Position numbers and translations under genes: made by a program. The notes under the pieces were generated by a model. It was not told the origin of the DNA and made no database searches. It saw nothing but the letters and a program-made list of their open reading frames with translations. A stretch of 64,000 nt of DNA from Streptomyces sp. ISL-100 (GTDB lineage: Bacteria > Actinomycetota > Actinomycetes > Streptomycetales > Streptomycetaceae): contig NZ_JAGGOK010000037.1 of assembly GCF_018614615.1 (NCBI RefSeq), forward strand, positions 62,001 to 126,000. Reading direction: 5' to 3'. Shown piece by piece: positions 15,686-23,763 of this stretch. Position 1 is the stretch's first letter; the number at the start of each line of letters is the position of its first letter.

Positions 15686-16833
15686 GCGTCGTCGCTCCCT
15701 TGATCCGGGGTGGTGGTGCCGGTTGTGCCCTTGTCGGCGGAGCCGGCCTGGCCGGGCTCCTTCGCGGCGCCCGCGTCGCCGCCCAGGGTTTCGTCGGCCG
15801 CTGCGTCGGCGGCTGCCGCCGCGTCGGCCTCTGTCTCTGCGGACGCGCCCGTTTTGGTCGCCGCGTCGGACTCCGCGCGCTCATCAGCGTCCTCGAACGC
15901 GGGGCGCGCGTGGTGCCAGGGCGCGTCGGCGCTACGGGCGGGTGCGGGTGCGGCCTCGCCTTCGGCGGGCGCGGCACCCTCGGCCGGCGGCGTTGCGGCC
16001 TCCGGCGTTGCGGCAGGCGTCGCCGCCTCCACCGACTGGCTCGCCGAGCCCTCGGACACGCTGCGCGCGCGGCGCGGTGGCCTTGCGGCGGCACCTTCCG
16101 GGGCCGGCGTCGCGGCCTCCGTCGCCTGGGTCGCTGAGCCCTCCGCGACGCTGCGCGCGCGGCGCGGCGGGCGGTCGGCTGCCGCACCGGGCGCGCCGGC
16201 CGCGCGCGGGGTGCGCGCGGGGCGGGCCGGGGCCGGCGGGAGCTGGCCCTTCTGGGGGCCCCATTCGTTCGGGTCGGGGACGCCGGGCGGCAGCATCTGG
16301 CGGCGCTTCGGGCCGCCGTGGTCCGACTCCCCCGGCTCCTTCGCGCCGGGCCACGCCTTGGCGACCCGGGCCGCCAGGACGAAGTCCTTGCGCAGCGGGT
16401 AGCCCTCGAAGCCGTCCGGCAGGAGAAGCGGCACCAGGTGCGGGTGGCCGGTGAAGTCGACGCCGAACATCTCGTGCGTCTCCCGCTCGTGCCACTCGGC
16501 GCCCGCGTAGATCTCGACGGCGGAGGGTACGGCGGGCGCCGAGTGCGGGACGGTCGTACGGACAAGGAGGCGTCGGACCGTACGGCCTTCGAGGGCGACG
16601 ACGTGGGCGCAGACGCGGAAGCCCGTGCCCGGCTCGTCGACAGCGCTCAGCCAGTCGAAGTACGTGCAGCCGAGCTTGTCGCGCGCGATTTCGAGGGCCG
16701 CGATCCAGGAGCCGATCGGGACGTCGACAGTGAGCAGGGCGTAGGCGCGCTCGGCGGTCGCTTCCTCGCCGAAGATCTCGGTGACGGCGTCAGGCAGGCT
16801 GTCGTACGCCGTCGTGTTGGGCCTCTCGCTCAC
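15682..16833 (-). CDS. nuoC2: Complex I 30-kDa subunit C with long disordered tail, second nuo operon
   Basis: Residues 1-190 or so form an ordinary NuoC domain, including WHERETHEMFGVDFTGHP and the closing EGYPLRKDF. About 190 further residues are Ala/Pro/Glu/Thr-rich and of very low complexity. The tail contains a near-exact duplicated motif, RPPRRARSVAEGSA and RPPRRARSVSEGSA. NuoC proteins are usually 150-250 residues (244 in the main operon here); this one has 383. NuoC and NuoD normally act together on the hydrophilic arm, yet no nuoD accompanies this gene. The GTG start overlaps the nuoB2 stop. Confidence 0.9.
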   Translation of the reverse strand: MSERPNTTAYDSLPDAVTEIFGEEATAERAYALLTVDVPIGSWIAALEIARDKLGCTYFDWLSAVDEPGTGFRVCAHVVALEGRTVRRLLVRTTVPHSAPAVPSAVEIYAGAEWHERETHEMFGVDFTGHPHLVPLLLPDGFEGYPLRKDFVLAARVAKAWPGAKEPGESDHGGPKRRQMLPPGVPDPNEWGPQKGQLPPAPARPARTPRAAGAPGAAADRPPRRARSVAEGSATQATEAATPAPEGAAARPPRRARSVSEGSASQSVEAATPAATPEAATPPAEGAAPAEGEAAPAPARSADAPWHHARPAFEDADERAESDAATKTGASAETEADAAAAADAAADETLGGDAGAAKEPGQAGSADKGTTGTTTPDQGSDDA

Positions 16834-17456
16834 TTCCCGGCCTCCCCGGAAGCCGGGGCCAGCGGCGGCGCGACGAGGCCGCTCTGGAGGGCCGCCGTGG
16901 AGGGCCGGCCGTGACCGTAGCGCTCGCTCAGGGACTCGCGGGCGATCTTCTCCTGAAGCTTGAGGATGCCCTGGAGAAGAGCCTCGGGCCGGGGCGGGCA
17001 GCCCGGTACGTACACGTCGACCGGGATGATCTGGTCGACGCCCTTCGTCACGGAGTACGAGTCCCAGTACGGGCCGCCGCAGTTGGAGCAGGCGCCGAAG
17101 GAAATGACGTACTTCGGCTCGGGCATCTGCTCGTACAGACGCTTCACGGCCGGGGCCATCTTGTCCGTGACCGTGCCCGAGACGACCATCAGGTCGGCCT
17201 GGCGCGGCCCCGGCGCGAAGGGGATCACGCCGAGCCGGATGAAGTCGTGGCGCGCCATTGACGCGGCGATGAACTCGATCGCGCAGCAGGCGAGACCGAA
17301 GTTGAAGACCCACAGGCTGTAGCGGCGGCCCCAGTTCAGGACCACCTTCATGGGCTCGGGTGCCAGGCGCGCGAGAGCTCCCAGTCGCTTCGGCTCGGGG
17401 AGCGGCGGCAGCGTCGGTTCGGGGAGATCGACAGGGGTCACTCGGGTCACGTCCAT
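16830..17456 (-). CDS. nuoB2: Complex I iron-sulfur subunit B, second nuo operon
   Basis: NuoB holds terminal cluster N2, the donor to quinone. The 208-residue product has the tandem cysteines in FGLACCAIEF, a third in SFGACSNCGGPYWDSY and a fourth in VPGCPPRPEALL, so all four N2 ligands are present. The CSNCGGPYWDS version is closer to membrane-bound [NiFe]-hydrogenase/Fpo-type relatives than the CASSGGMFNNY of the main-operon NuoB. The ATG at 17456 overlaps the nuoA2 end by 10 nt. Confidence 0.92.
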   Translation of the reverse strand: MDVTRVTPVDLPEPTLPPLPEPKRLGALARLAPEPMKVVLNWGRRYSLWVFNFGLACCAIEFIAASMARHDFIRLGVIPFAPGPRQADLMVVSGTVTDKMAPAVKRLYEQMPEPKYVISFGACSNCGGPYWDSYSVTKGVDQIIPVDVYVPGCPPRPEALLQGILKLQEKIARESLSERYGHGRPSTAALQSGLVAPPLAPASGEAGK

Positions 17457-17839
17457 TCGAGGACGCCCTTCTTCCATGCGTACAGCAGTCCCACGGCCAG
17501 GAAGCCGAGGAAGATGAACATCTCGACCAGGGTCGTCGCGCCGTACTCGGGCGCGGCGAAGACCGTCGCCCACGGGAACAAGAAGATGGAGTCGACGGCG
17601 AAGATCACGTACAGGAAGGCGTAGACGTAGTAGCGGACCTGCGTGTGCGCCCAGCCCTCGCCGACCGGGTCCACGCCGCATTCGTACGTCAGCAGCTTCT
17701 CCGGCGTCGGCACGACGGGCCGCAGCAGCCGCCCGGCCCCGAAGGCCACGGCGACGAAGAGGACGCCGACGACTGCGAGCAGTCCGACGACCGAGTAACT
17801 CTGGAAGTACCCGTCCGCGAGAACTGTCGGTTCCGGCAC
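17447..17839 (-). CDS. nuoA2: Complex I membrane subunit A, second nuo operon
   Basis: The 130-residue, three-helix protein has the NuoA signature KLLTYECGVDPVGEGW and a second helix with acidic residues (YVIFAVDSIFLFPWA). It is the first gene of nuoA2B2C2H2I2J2K2L2M2N2. The ATG at 17839 gives normal length. The 188 nt to the divergent sensor kinase gene must hold both promoters; no clear -10/-35 pair stands out. Confidence 0.92.
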   Translation of the reverse strand: MPEPTVLADGYFQSYSVVGLLAVVGVLFVAVAFGAGRLLRPVVPTPEKLLTYECGVDPVGEGWAHTQVRYYVYAFLYVIFAVDSIFLFPWATVFAAPEYGATTLVEMFIFLGFLAVGLLYAWKKGVLEWT

Positions 17840-18027
17840 GTCCGCCCCTCTCGCTCCCTGGCTGCGCTGGCTGCGTCAGCCTCGTTCGACGATCTGTACG
17901 CACGGGAGTCTAGGCCCTGGTAAAAGTCGGGTAAGCAGCCGTCTCACGCAGTGGTGGGGTTATCCCTACTTCCGCACACCCAGTTACCCCATGGCATCCG
18001 TGGTCGGGGCCCGGCAGGCTGAGCACC

Positions 18028-19236
18028 ATGACTGCCGGCGCCAGCGACCACCTCCCAGATTACGACCGGTCAAACCGGTCCGGCCGACCCCAGCCCGTGG
18101 GCTTCCCGTACAGCTCCGACACCTGGAAGGAGATCGCGCACCTCCTCCTGAATCTGCCGATGGCTCTCTTCGGCTTTGTGTTCACCGTGGTGGTTCTCCT
18201 CCTCGGGTGCGGACTTTCGGTCACGGTGATCGGCCTGCCGCTGCTGGCGGCGGGGCTGCTGGCGGCACGCCGGTTCGGCACGGTCGAACGGGCGCGGGCG
18301 CGGAACCTGCTCGGCGTGTACGTCGATGAGCCGAGCTCGGCGGCCGCGGGCCGGCGGCCGGGCGGCTTCCTGGCGCGGCTGTGGGCGGGGCTGAAGGATC
18401 CGGTGGGGTGGCGGACCGCGCTGTACGCGTTCATCCGGCTGCCCTGGGGCGTACTGACCTTCGCGGTCACGCTGACCGGGCTCTTCGTGCTGTGGCCGGT
18501 GCTGCCGTTTCTGGCGCGCGCGATGGCCAATGCCGACCGGGCGATGGTCCGTGGCCTGCTCTGCCCCTCCGACGAACTGGAGCGGCGGATCGCCGAACTG
18601 GAGTCGGACCGGGGCGTCGTCGTCGACACCGCGGCCGCCGACCTGCGGCGTATCGAACGCGATCTGCACGACGGGGCGCAGGCCAGGCTCGTGGCGCTCG
18701 CCATGGGGCTCGGCATGGCGAAGGAGAAGCTGACCGGCGACTTCAAGGACCCCGTCGCCGCGGCGGCGATGGTCGACGAGGCGCACGGCGAGGTGAAGCT
18801 GGCGTTGCAGGAGCTGCGCGATCTGGCGCGCGGTATCCACCCCGCCGTGCTGACCGACCGCGGTCTGGACGCGGCGCTGTCGTCGATCGCGTCGCGCTGC
18901 ACGGCTCCGGTGCGGGTCACCGTCGATCTGACGGCGCGTCCGGCGGAGGCGATCGAGGGCATCGCGTACTTCACCGTCTCCGAGCTCCTCCAGAACGTCA
19001 GCAAACACAGCGGGGCGCGGTCCGTTTCCGTGGATGTGTGGCGGAGCGAGGAGCGGCTGCTGATCCAGGTGCGGGACGACGGGCGCGGCGGTGCGCGGCT
19101 GGACGGCGGCACGGGCATGGCCGGTCTGGCCGACCGGCTCGGCGCGGTGGACGGGCTCTTCCTCCTCGACTCCCCCGCGGGCGGGCCGACAACGGTGACG
19201 GCCGAGCTGCCGTGGCGGGACCGGGTGCGGGAGTAG
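18028..19236 (+). CDS. Sensor histidine kinase 1 (membrane 'Sensor' domain plus HisKA_3)
   Basis: The 402-residue protein has an N-terminal membrane domain with roughly four hydrophobic segments (about residues 35-80 and 125-165). A linker with two amphipathic helices follows, then a HisKA_3 dimerisation domain with phospho-acceptor His214 in RRIERDLHDGAQARL. The HATPase domain has its N box in SELLQNVSKHS and its G box in DDGRGGARLDGGTGMAGL. This is the NarL/DesK-type two-component class. The signal is unknown. It precedes a paralogous kinase and a LuxR-type regulator on the same strand and is divergent from nuo2. Confidence 0.9.
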   Translation: MTAGASDHLPDYDRSNRSGRPQPVGFPYSSDTWKEIAHLLLNLPMALFGFVFTVVVLLLGCGLSVTVIGLPLLAAGLLAARRFGTVERARARNLLGVYVDEPSSAAAGRRPGGFLARLWAGLKDPVGWRTALYAFIRLPWGVLTFAVTLTGLFVLWPVLPFLARAMANADRAMVRGLLCPSDELERRIAELESDRGVVVDTAAADLRRIERDLHDGAQARLVALAMGLGMAKEKLTGDFKDPVAAAAMVDEAHGEVKLALQELRDLARGIHPAVLTDRGLDAALSSIASRCTAPVRVTVDLTARPAEAIEGIAYFTVSELLQNVSKHSGARSVSVDVWRSEERLLIQVRDDGRGGARLDGGTGMAGLADRLGAVDGLFLLDSPAGGPTTVTAELPWRDRVRE

Positions 19237-19366
19237 GGAAAACCCCCGGTCAAAAACGGTGACCGGCCTCATGGTCCCGGTGTCCCCGTCCCAGCATTCT
19301 TGAGTCACACAAAGCAGCACACAGCGGCACTCATCTCAACCACCAGAGCAGAAACGGACGGCAGCG

Positions 19367-20719
19367 ATGGCCACGGAGTACGCACCGCAGACGCGGGACC
19401 AGTGGAAGCCCGCGGGCCGCCCCCCGAAGAGGCACTTCCTTCCCCCGGCGCTGCGCGCGCCGATCGAGGCCCGGACCTGGCGCGAGTTCGGCTACCTGTT
19501 GCTCAGCCTGCCGGTCAGCGTGCTGCTCTTCGTATTCGCCGTCACCATGACGTCGCTGGGCCTGGGCCTGCTGATCACCTTCCTGGGCGTACCGGTGCTG
19601 GCGGCGTGCCTGGCCGGCTGCCGGGGTCTCGGAGCGATGGAGCGAGCCCGCGCCAGAGGCCTGCTCAAGCTGGACGTCGCGGACCCGGCTCCTGTGCGGG
19701 CCAAGACGGGTGGCGGGGGCGGGCCGATGGCCTGGATGGGCGCGATGCTCAAGAGCGGGACGTCCTGGCGCCATCTGCTGTACGCCGTACTGCACATGCC
19801 GTGGGCGGTGTTCGCCTTCTCGGTGTCGCTGGTCCTGTGGTCGTACGGCTGGGCCATGCTCACGTACCCGCTGTGGAAGTGGGTGTTCCCGGTGTACGCC
19901 GGTGTGGACGGCCTCCAGCTGTACGGCGACAACACGCACAACATCTACCTCGACAGTCCCGTCGAACTGGCCGCGACCAGCGCGTTCGGCCTGCTCATCA
20001 CCCTCGCCACCCCTTGGCTCATACGCGGCCTGACGACCGTGGACCGGGTGATGGTGGCCGGGCTGCTCGGCCCGTCCCGGCTCGCCACCCGGGTATCCGA
20101 GCTGGAGTCGGACCGGGGCGTCGTCGTCGACACCGCGGCGGCCGACCTGCGGCGCATCGAGCGTGATCTGCACGACGGGGCGCAGGCCAGGCTCGTCGCC
20201 CTCGCGATGGATCTGGGACTGGCCAAGGAGAAGCTGACGCACGACCCGGAGGCGGCGGCGCGCATGGTGGGGGAGGCACACGGCGAGGTGAAGATCGCGC
20301 TTCAGGAGCTGCGGGACCTGGCCCGGGGCATCCACCCGGCCGTCCTGACCGACCGCGGCCTGGACGCGGCGCTCTCCGCGGTGGCCTCCCGGTGCACGGT
20401 GCCGGTGCGGGTGGAAGTGGACCTTCCGGCGCGGCCGGCCCCGGCCATCGAGGGCATCGCGTACTTCACCGCCTCCGAACTCCTCCAGAACGTCAGCAAG
20501 CACGCGCGGGCGTCACGGGCGACGGTCGAGGTGTGGCAGACGGCCGACCGGCTGATGCTCCAGGTGAGCGACGACGGGCAGGGCGGGGCGGACACGGCGG
20601 CCGGCTCGGGGCTGGCCGGGCTCGCGGAGCGGCTGGACGCGGTCGACGGAATCCTGGTCGCCGACTCGCCGGCGGGCGGGCCGACCACGGTTACGGCGGA
20701 GCTGCCCTGGCGCGGCTGA
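19367..20719 (+). CDS. Sensor histidine kinase 2 (paralogue of the preceding gene)
   Basis: The 450-residue protein has the same layout as kinase 1, with phospho-acceptor His269 in RRIERDLHDGAQARL and an N box in SELLQNVSKHA. From the LESDRGVVVDTAAADL stretch onward the two kinases are nearly identical in protein and very close in DNA, while their membrane sensor domains have diverged. This copy has a longer extracellular or loop segment (around VFPVYAGVDGLQLYGDN). A recent duplication or gene conversion of the catalytic half is likely. Both probably feed the single response regulator that follows. Confidence 0.9.
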   Translation: MATEYAPQTRDQWKPAGRPPKRHFLPPALRAPIEARTWREFGYLLLSLPVSVLLFVFAVTMTSLGLGLLITFLGVPVLAACLAGCRGLGAMERARARGLLKLDVADPAPVRAKTGGGGGPMAWMGAMLKSGTSWRHLLYAVLHMPWAVFAFSVSLVLWSYGWAMLTYPLWKWVFPVYAGVDGLQLYGDNTHNIYLDSPVELAATSAFGLLITLATPWLIRGLTTVDRVMVAGLLGPSRLATRVSELESDRGVVVDTAAADLRRIERDLHDGAQARLVALAMDLGLAKEKLTHDPEAAARMVGEAHGEVKIALQELRDLARGIHPAVLTDRGLDAALSAVASRCTVPVRVEVDLPARPAPAIEGIAYFTASELLQNVSKHARASRATVEVWQTADRLMLQVSDDGQGGADTAAGSGLAGLAERLDAVDGILVADSPAGGPTTVTAELPWRG

Positions 20720-20738
20720 CCCGCCCCACCACGGCCCG

Positions 20739-20791
20739 TTCCCCGCTCCCCGCTCCCAGCCCTCTTCCTCTCCATTCCCCTCCATTCCCCC
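20739..20791 (+). repeat. Polypyrimidine tract with short tandem repeats
   Basis: 53 nt contain only six purines and include tandem copies of GCTCCCC and of CTCCATTCCC. It lies between the second kinase and the response regulator gene. No coding or terminator structure is seen. Confidence 0.6.
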
Positions 20792-20884
20792 GACCCTGGC
20801 GCCTGTTGGTCCCGATACTGGGATGCTGGGGCTCTCCGTTCGATGGAGCGGGGAGGGATTCAATTGCTGGGGGGCTTCAGGGCT

Positions 20885-21556
20885 GTGGAGGACAGGGTGC
20901 GGGTCGTCATCGCCGAGGATTCAGTGCTGCTTCGGGAGGGCCTGACCCGGCTTCTGACCGATCTCGGACACGATGTCGTCGCGGGTGTCGGGGACGCGGA
21001 AGCGCTGATCAAGACAGTGGGGGATCTGGCGTCGCAGGGCGAGCTGCCGGATGTGGTGGTCGCGGACGTACGGATGCCGCCCACGCACACCGACGAGGGC
21101 GTGCGGGCGGCGGTGCGGCTGCGCAAGGACTACCCCGGGATCGGTGTCCTGGTGCTGTCGCAGTACGTCGAGGAGCAGTACGCGACGGAATTGCTGGCCG
21201 GGTCGAGCCGGGGCATCGGCTATCTGCTCAAGGACCGGGTGGCCGAAGTGCGTGAGTTCGTGGACGCCGTCGTCCGCGTGGCCCAGGGCGGGACCGCACT
21301 GGACCCCGAGGTCGTGGCGCAGCTGCTGGGCCGCAGCCGGAAGCAGGACGTCCTGGCCGGGCTGACCCCGCGCGAGCGGGAGGTCTTGGGCCTCATGGCC
21401 GAGGGCCGGACGAATTCGGCGGTCGCCAAGCAGTTGGTGGTGAGCGACGGCGCGGTCGAGAAGCACGTCAGCAACATCTTCCTTAAGCTCGGACTCTCGC
21501 CCAGCGATGGGGATCACCGGAGGGTGCTGGCGGTGTTGACGTACCTGAAGACCTAG
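20885..21556 (+). CDS. LuxR/NarL-family response regulator
   Basis: The 223-residue regulator has a receiver domain with acidic pocket in VVIAEDSVLL, phospho-acceptor Asp in VVVADVRMPP and the conserved Lys in GYLLKDRV. A C-terminal LuxR helix-turn-helix follows (LTPREREVLGLMAEG, then AVEKHVSNIFLKLGL). It is the likely partner of one or both upstream kinases. The GTG at 20885 matches the usual N-terminus VEDRVRVVIAEDS. An in-frame TTG at 20864 with GGAGGG 6 nt upstream and an ATG at 20843 are alternatives. The adjacent korAB and nuo2 genes are plausible targets, by position only. Confidence 0.9.
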   Translation: MEDRVRVVIAEDSVLLREGLTRLLTDLGHDVVAGVGDAEALIKTVGDLASQGELPDVVVADVRMPPTHTDEGVRAAVRLRKDYPGIGVLVLSQYVEEQYATELLAGSSRGIGYLLKDRVAEVREFVDAVVRVAQGGTALDPEVVAQLLGRSRKQDVLAGLTPREREVLGLMAEGRTNSAVAKQLVVSDGAVEKHVSNIFLKLGLSPSDGDHRRVLAVLTYLKT

Positions 21557-21684
21557 AAGACCCAGCCGGTCCCAGAACCAAAGGGTGAGCACGGAGCGTC
21601 ATCGAGTAGAGCGCCGGGGGGCGAATGAATCATGGCGAAACAGGGCAATAGTGCGTCTCAAAACGGGGTCCAGTATGTGATAAC

Positions 21685-21728
21685 CCCAGGGAAGGACACC
21701 CTTACCGACGTAGGGTGGGCCCTGGGGC
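21685..21728 (+). promoter_or_regulatory. Two-tier hairpin in the korA leader
   Basis: CCCCAGGG (21685-21692) pairs with CCCTGGGG (21721-21728), and inside it CACCCT (21698-21703) pairs with AGGGTG (21713-21718) around a 9-nt loop. It ends 52 nt before the korA start. No T-run follows, so it could be an operator or an mRNA structure rather than a simple terminator. Confidence 0.5.
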
Positions 21729-21780
21729 CACCGGCTGGCCGGCCGGCCCCGAGCAGCCGCCTCGAGGGAGGTCCAGTTCA

Positions 21781-23763
21781 GTGACCAGCCAGGTCAGTAG
21801 CCCGGCCGAGAAGGCCAACGGATCCGATGGTGCCGACGGAGTGAATGACACCGTCGTCGGGGAACAGCGCAGCACGCGGGCCCGGAGAGGGTCCGAAAAG
21901 GAACGGTCCGAAAAAGAGGTCCGCCGTCTGGACCGGGTGATCATTCGTTTCGCGGGTGACTCCGGTGACGGAATGCAGCTCACGGGCGACCGCTTCACTT
22001 CGGAGACGGCGACCTTCGGAAACGATCTGTCGACGCTGCCTAACTTCCCTGCCGAGATCCGGGCACCCGCCGGCACCCTTCCGGGCGTATCCAGCTTCCA
22101 GCTGCATTTCGCCGACCACGACGTCCTGACGCCCGGCGACGCGCCCAATGTCCTGGTGGCCATGAACCCGGCCGCGCTGAAGGCGAACATCGCGGACGTC
22201 CCGCGCGGCGCCGAAATCATCGTCAACACCGATGAGTTCACCAAGCGCCCGATGGCCAAGGTCGGGTACGAGACGTCTCCGCTGGAGGACGGCTCCCTGG
22301 CGGCGTACAACGTCCATCCGGTCCCGCTGACGACGATGACGATCGAGGCGCTCAAGGACTTCGGCCTGTCCCGGAAGGAGGCCGAGCGGAGCAAGAACAT
22401 GTTCGCTCTGGGCCTGCTGTCGTGGATGTACCACCGGCCGACCGAGGGAACCGAGAAGTTCCTGCGGACCAAGTTCGCCAAGAAGCCGCAGATCGCCGAG
22501 GCCAACGTGGCGGCGTTCCGGGCCGGCTGGAACTTCGGCGAGACCACCGAGGACTTCGCGGTCTCCTACGAGGTCGCCCCAGCGACCAAGGCGTTCCCGC
22601 CGGGGACGTACCGCAACATCTCCGGGAATCTGGCGCTGTCGTACGGCCTGATCGCCGCGAGCCAGCAGGCGGACCTGCCGCTGTATCTGGGCTCGTACCC
22701 GATCACTCCGGCCTCCGACATCCTGCACGAGCTCAGCAAGCACAAGAACTTCGGCGTGCGGACCTTCCAGGCCGAGGACGAGATCGCGGCCATCGGCGCG
22801 GCGCTGGGTGCCGCCTTCGGCGGGCAGCTGGCCGTGACCACCACCTCGGGTCCCGGTGTGGCGCTGAAGTCGGAGACCATCGGCCTCGCGGTGTCGCTGG
22901 AGCTGCCGCTGCTGGTGGTCGCCATCCAGCGCGGCGGCCCGTCGACCGGACTGCCGACCAAGACCGAGCAGGCCGACCTGCTCCAGGCGATGTACGGCCG
23001 CAATGGTGAGGCCCCGGTGCCGATCGTGGCGCCGAGGACCCCCGCCGACTGCTTCCACGCGGCCATGGACGCGGCCCGGATCGCTCTGACGTACCGGACG
23101 CCGGTGTTCCTGCTGTCCGACGGCTACCTGGCCAACGGCAGCGAGCCGTGGCGGATCCCGGAAATCGACGAGTTGCCGGACCTGCGCGTGCAGTTCGCGA
23201 CCGGCCCGAACCACGAGCTCGCCGACGGCACCGAGGTCTTCTGGCCGTACAAGCGCGACCCGCAGACGCTGGCGCGTCCGTGGGCGGTGCCCGGCACCCC
23301 GGGCCTGGAGCACCGTATCGGCGGCATCGAGAAGCAGGACGGCACGGGCAACATCTCCTACGACCCGGCCAACCACGACTTCATGGTCCGCACCCGCCAG
23401 GCCAAGATCGACGGCATCGAGGTCCCGGATATCGAGGTCGACGACCCGGACGGCGCGAAGACGCTGGTGCTGGGCTGGGGCTCGACGTACGGGCCGATCA
23501 CGGCCGCCGTACGACGGCTGCGGGCGGCGGGAACGCCCATCGCGCAGGCTCACCTGCGCCACCTCAACCCGTTCCCCCGGAATCTCGGTGAGGTTCTGGG
23601 GCGTTACGAGAAGGTGGTCGTGCCCGAGATGAACCTCGGACAGCTGGCCACCCTGCTCAGAGCCAGATACCTGGTCGACGCTCACTCGTACAACCAGGTC
23701 AACGGAATGCCGTTCAAGGCCGAGCAGCTCGCCACGGCTCTCAAGGAGGCCAACGATGCCTAA
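21781..23763 (+). CDS. korA: 2-oxoacid:ferredoxin oxidoreductase, fused gamma-alpha subunit
   Basis: The 660-residue protein combines a gamma domain (about residues 55-240, starting RVIIRFAGDSGDGMQLTGDR without its first residue) with the alpha/pyrimidine domain (about 280-480; SYPITPASDILHEL and TTTSGPGVALKSE). A C-terminal transketolase-like domain follows. It is the KorA type that, with KorB, oxidises 2-oxoglutarate and CoA to succinyl-CoA, CO2 and reduced ferredoxin. Residues 1-50 are a hydrophilic, low-complexity leader common in actinobacterial KorA. The GTG at 21781 has GGAGG 8 nt upstream. Its stop overlaps korB by 8 nt. No ferredoxin domain is fused. Confidence 0.93.
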   Translation: MTSQVSSPAEKANGSDGADGVNDTVVGEQRSTRARRGSEKERSEKEVRRLDRVIIRFAGDSGDGMQLTGDRFTSETATFGNDLSTLPNFPAEIRAPAGTLPGVSSFQLHFADHDVLTPGDAPNVLVAMNPAALKANIADVPRGAEIIVNTDEFTKRPMAKVGYETSPLEDGSLAAYNVHPVPLTTMTIEALKDFGLSRKEAERSKNMFALGLLSWMYHRPTEGTEKFLRTKFAKKPQIAEANVAAFRAGWNFGETTEDFAVSYEVAPATKAFPPGTYRNISGNLALSYGLIAASQQADLPLYLGSYPITPASDILHELSKHKNFGVRTFQAEDEIAAIGAALGAAFGGQLAVTTTSGPGVALKSETIGLAVSLELPLLVVAIQRGGPSTGLPTKTEQADLLQAMYGRNGEAPVPIVAPRTPADCFHAAMDAARIALTYRTPVFLLSDGYLANGSEPWRIPEIDELPDLRVQFATGPNHELADGTEVFWPYKRDPQTLARPWAVPGTPGLEHRIGGIEKQDGTGNISYDPANHDFMVRTRQAKIDGIEVPDIEVDDPDGAKTLVLGWGSTYGPITAAVRRLRAAGTPIAQAHLRHLNPFPRNLGEVLGRYEKVVVPEMNLGQLATLLRARYLVDAHSYNQVNGMPFKAEQLATALKEANDA

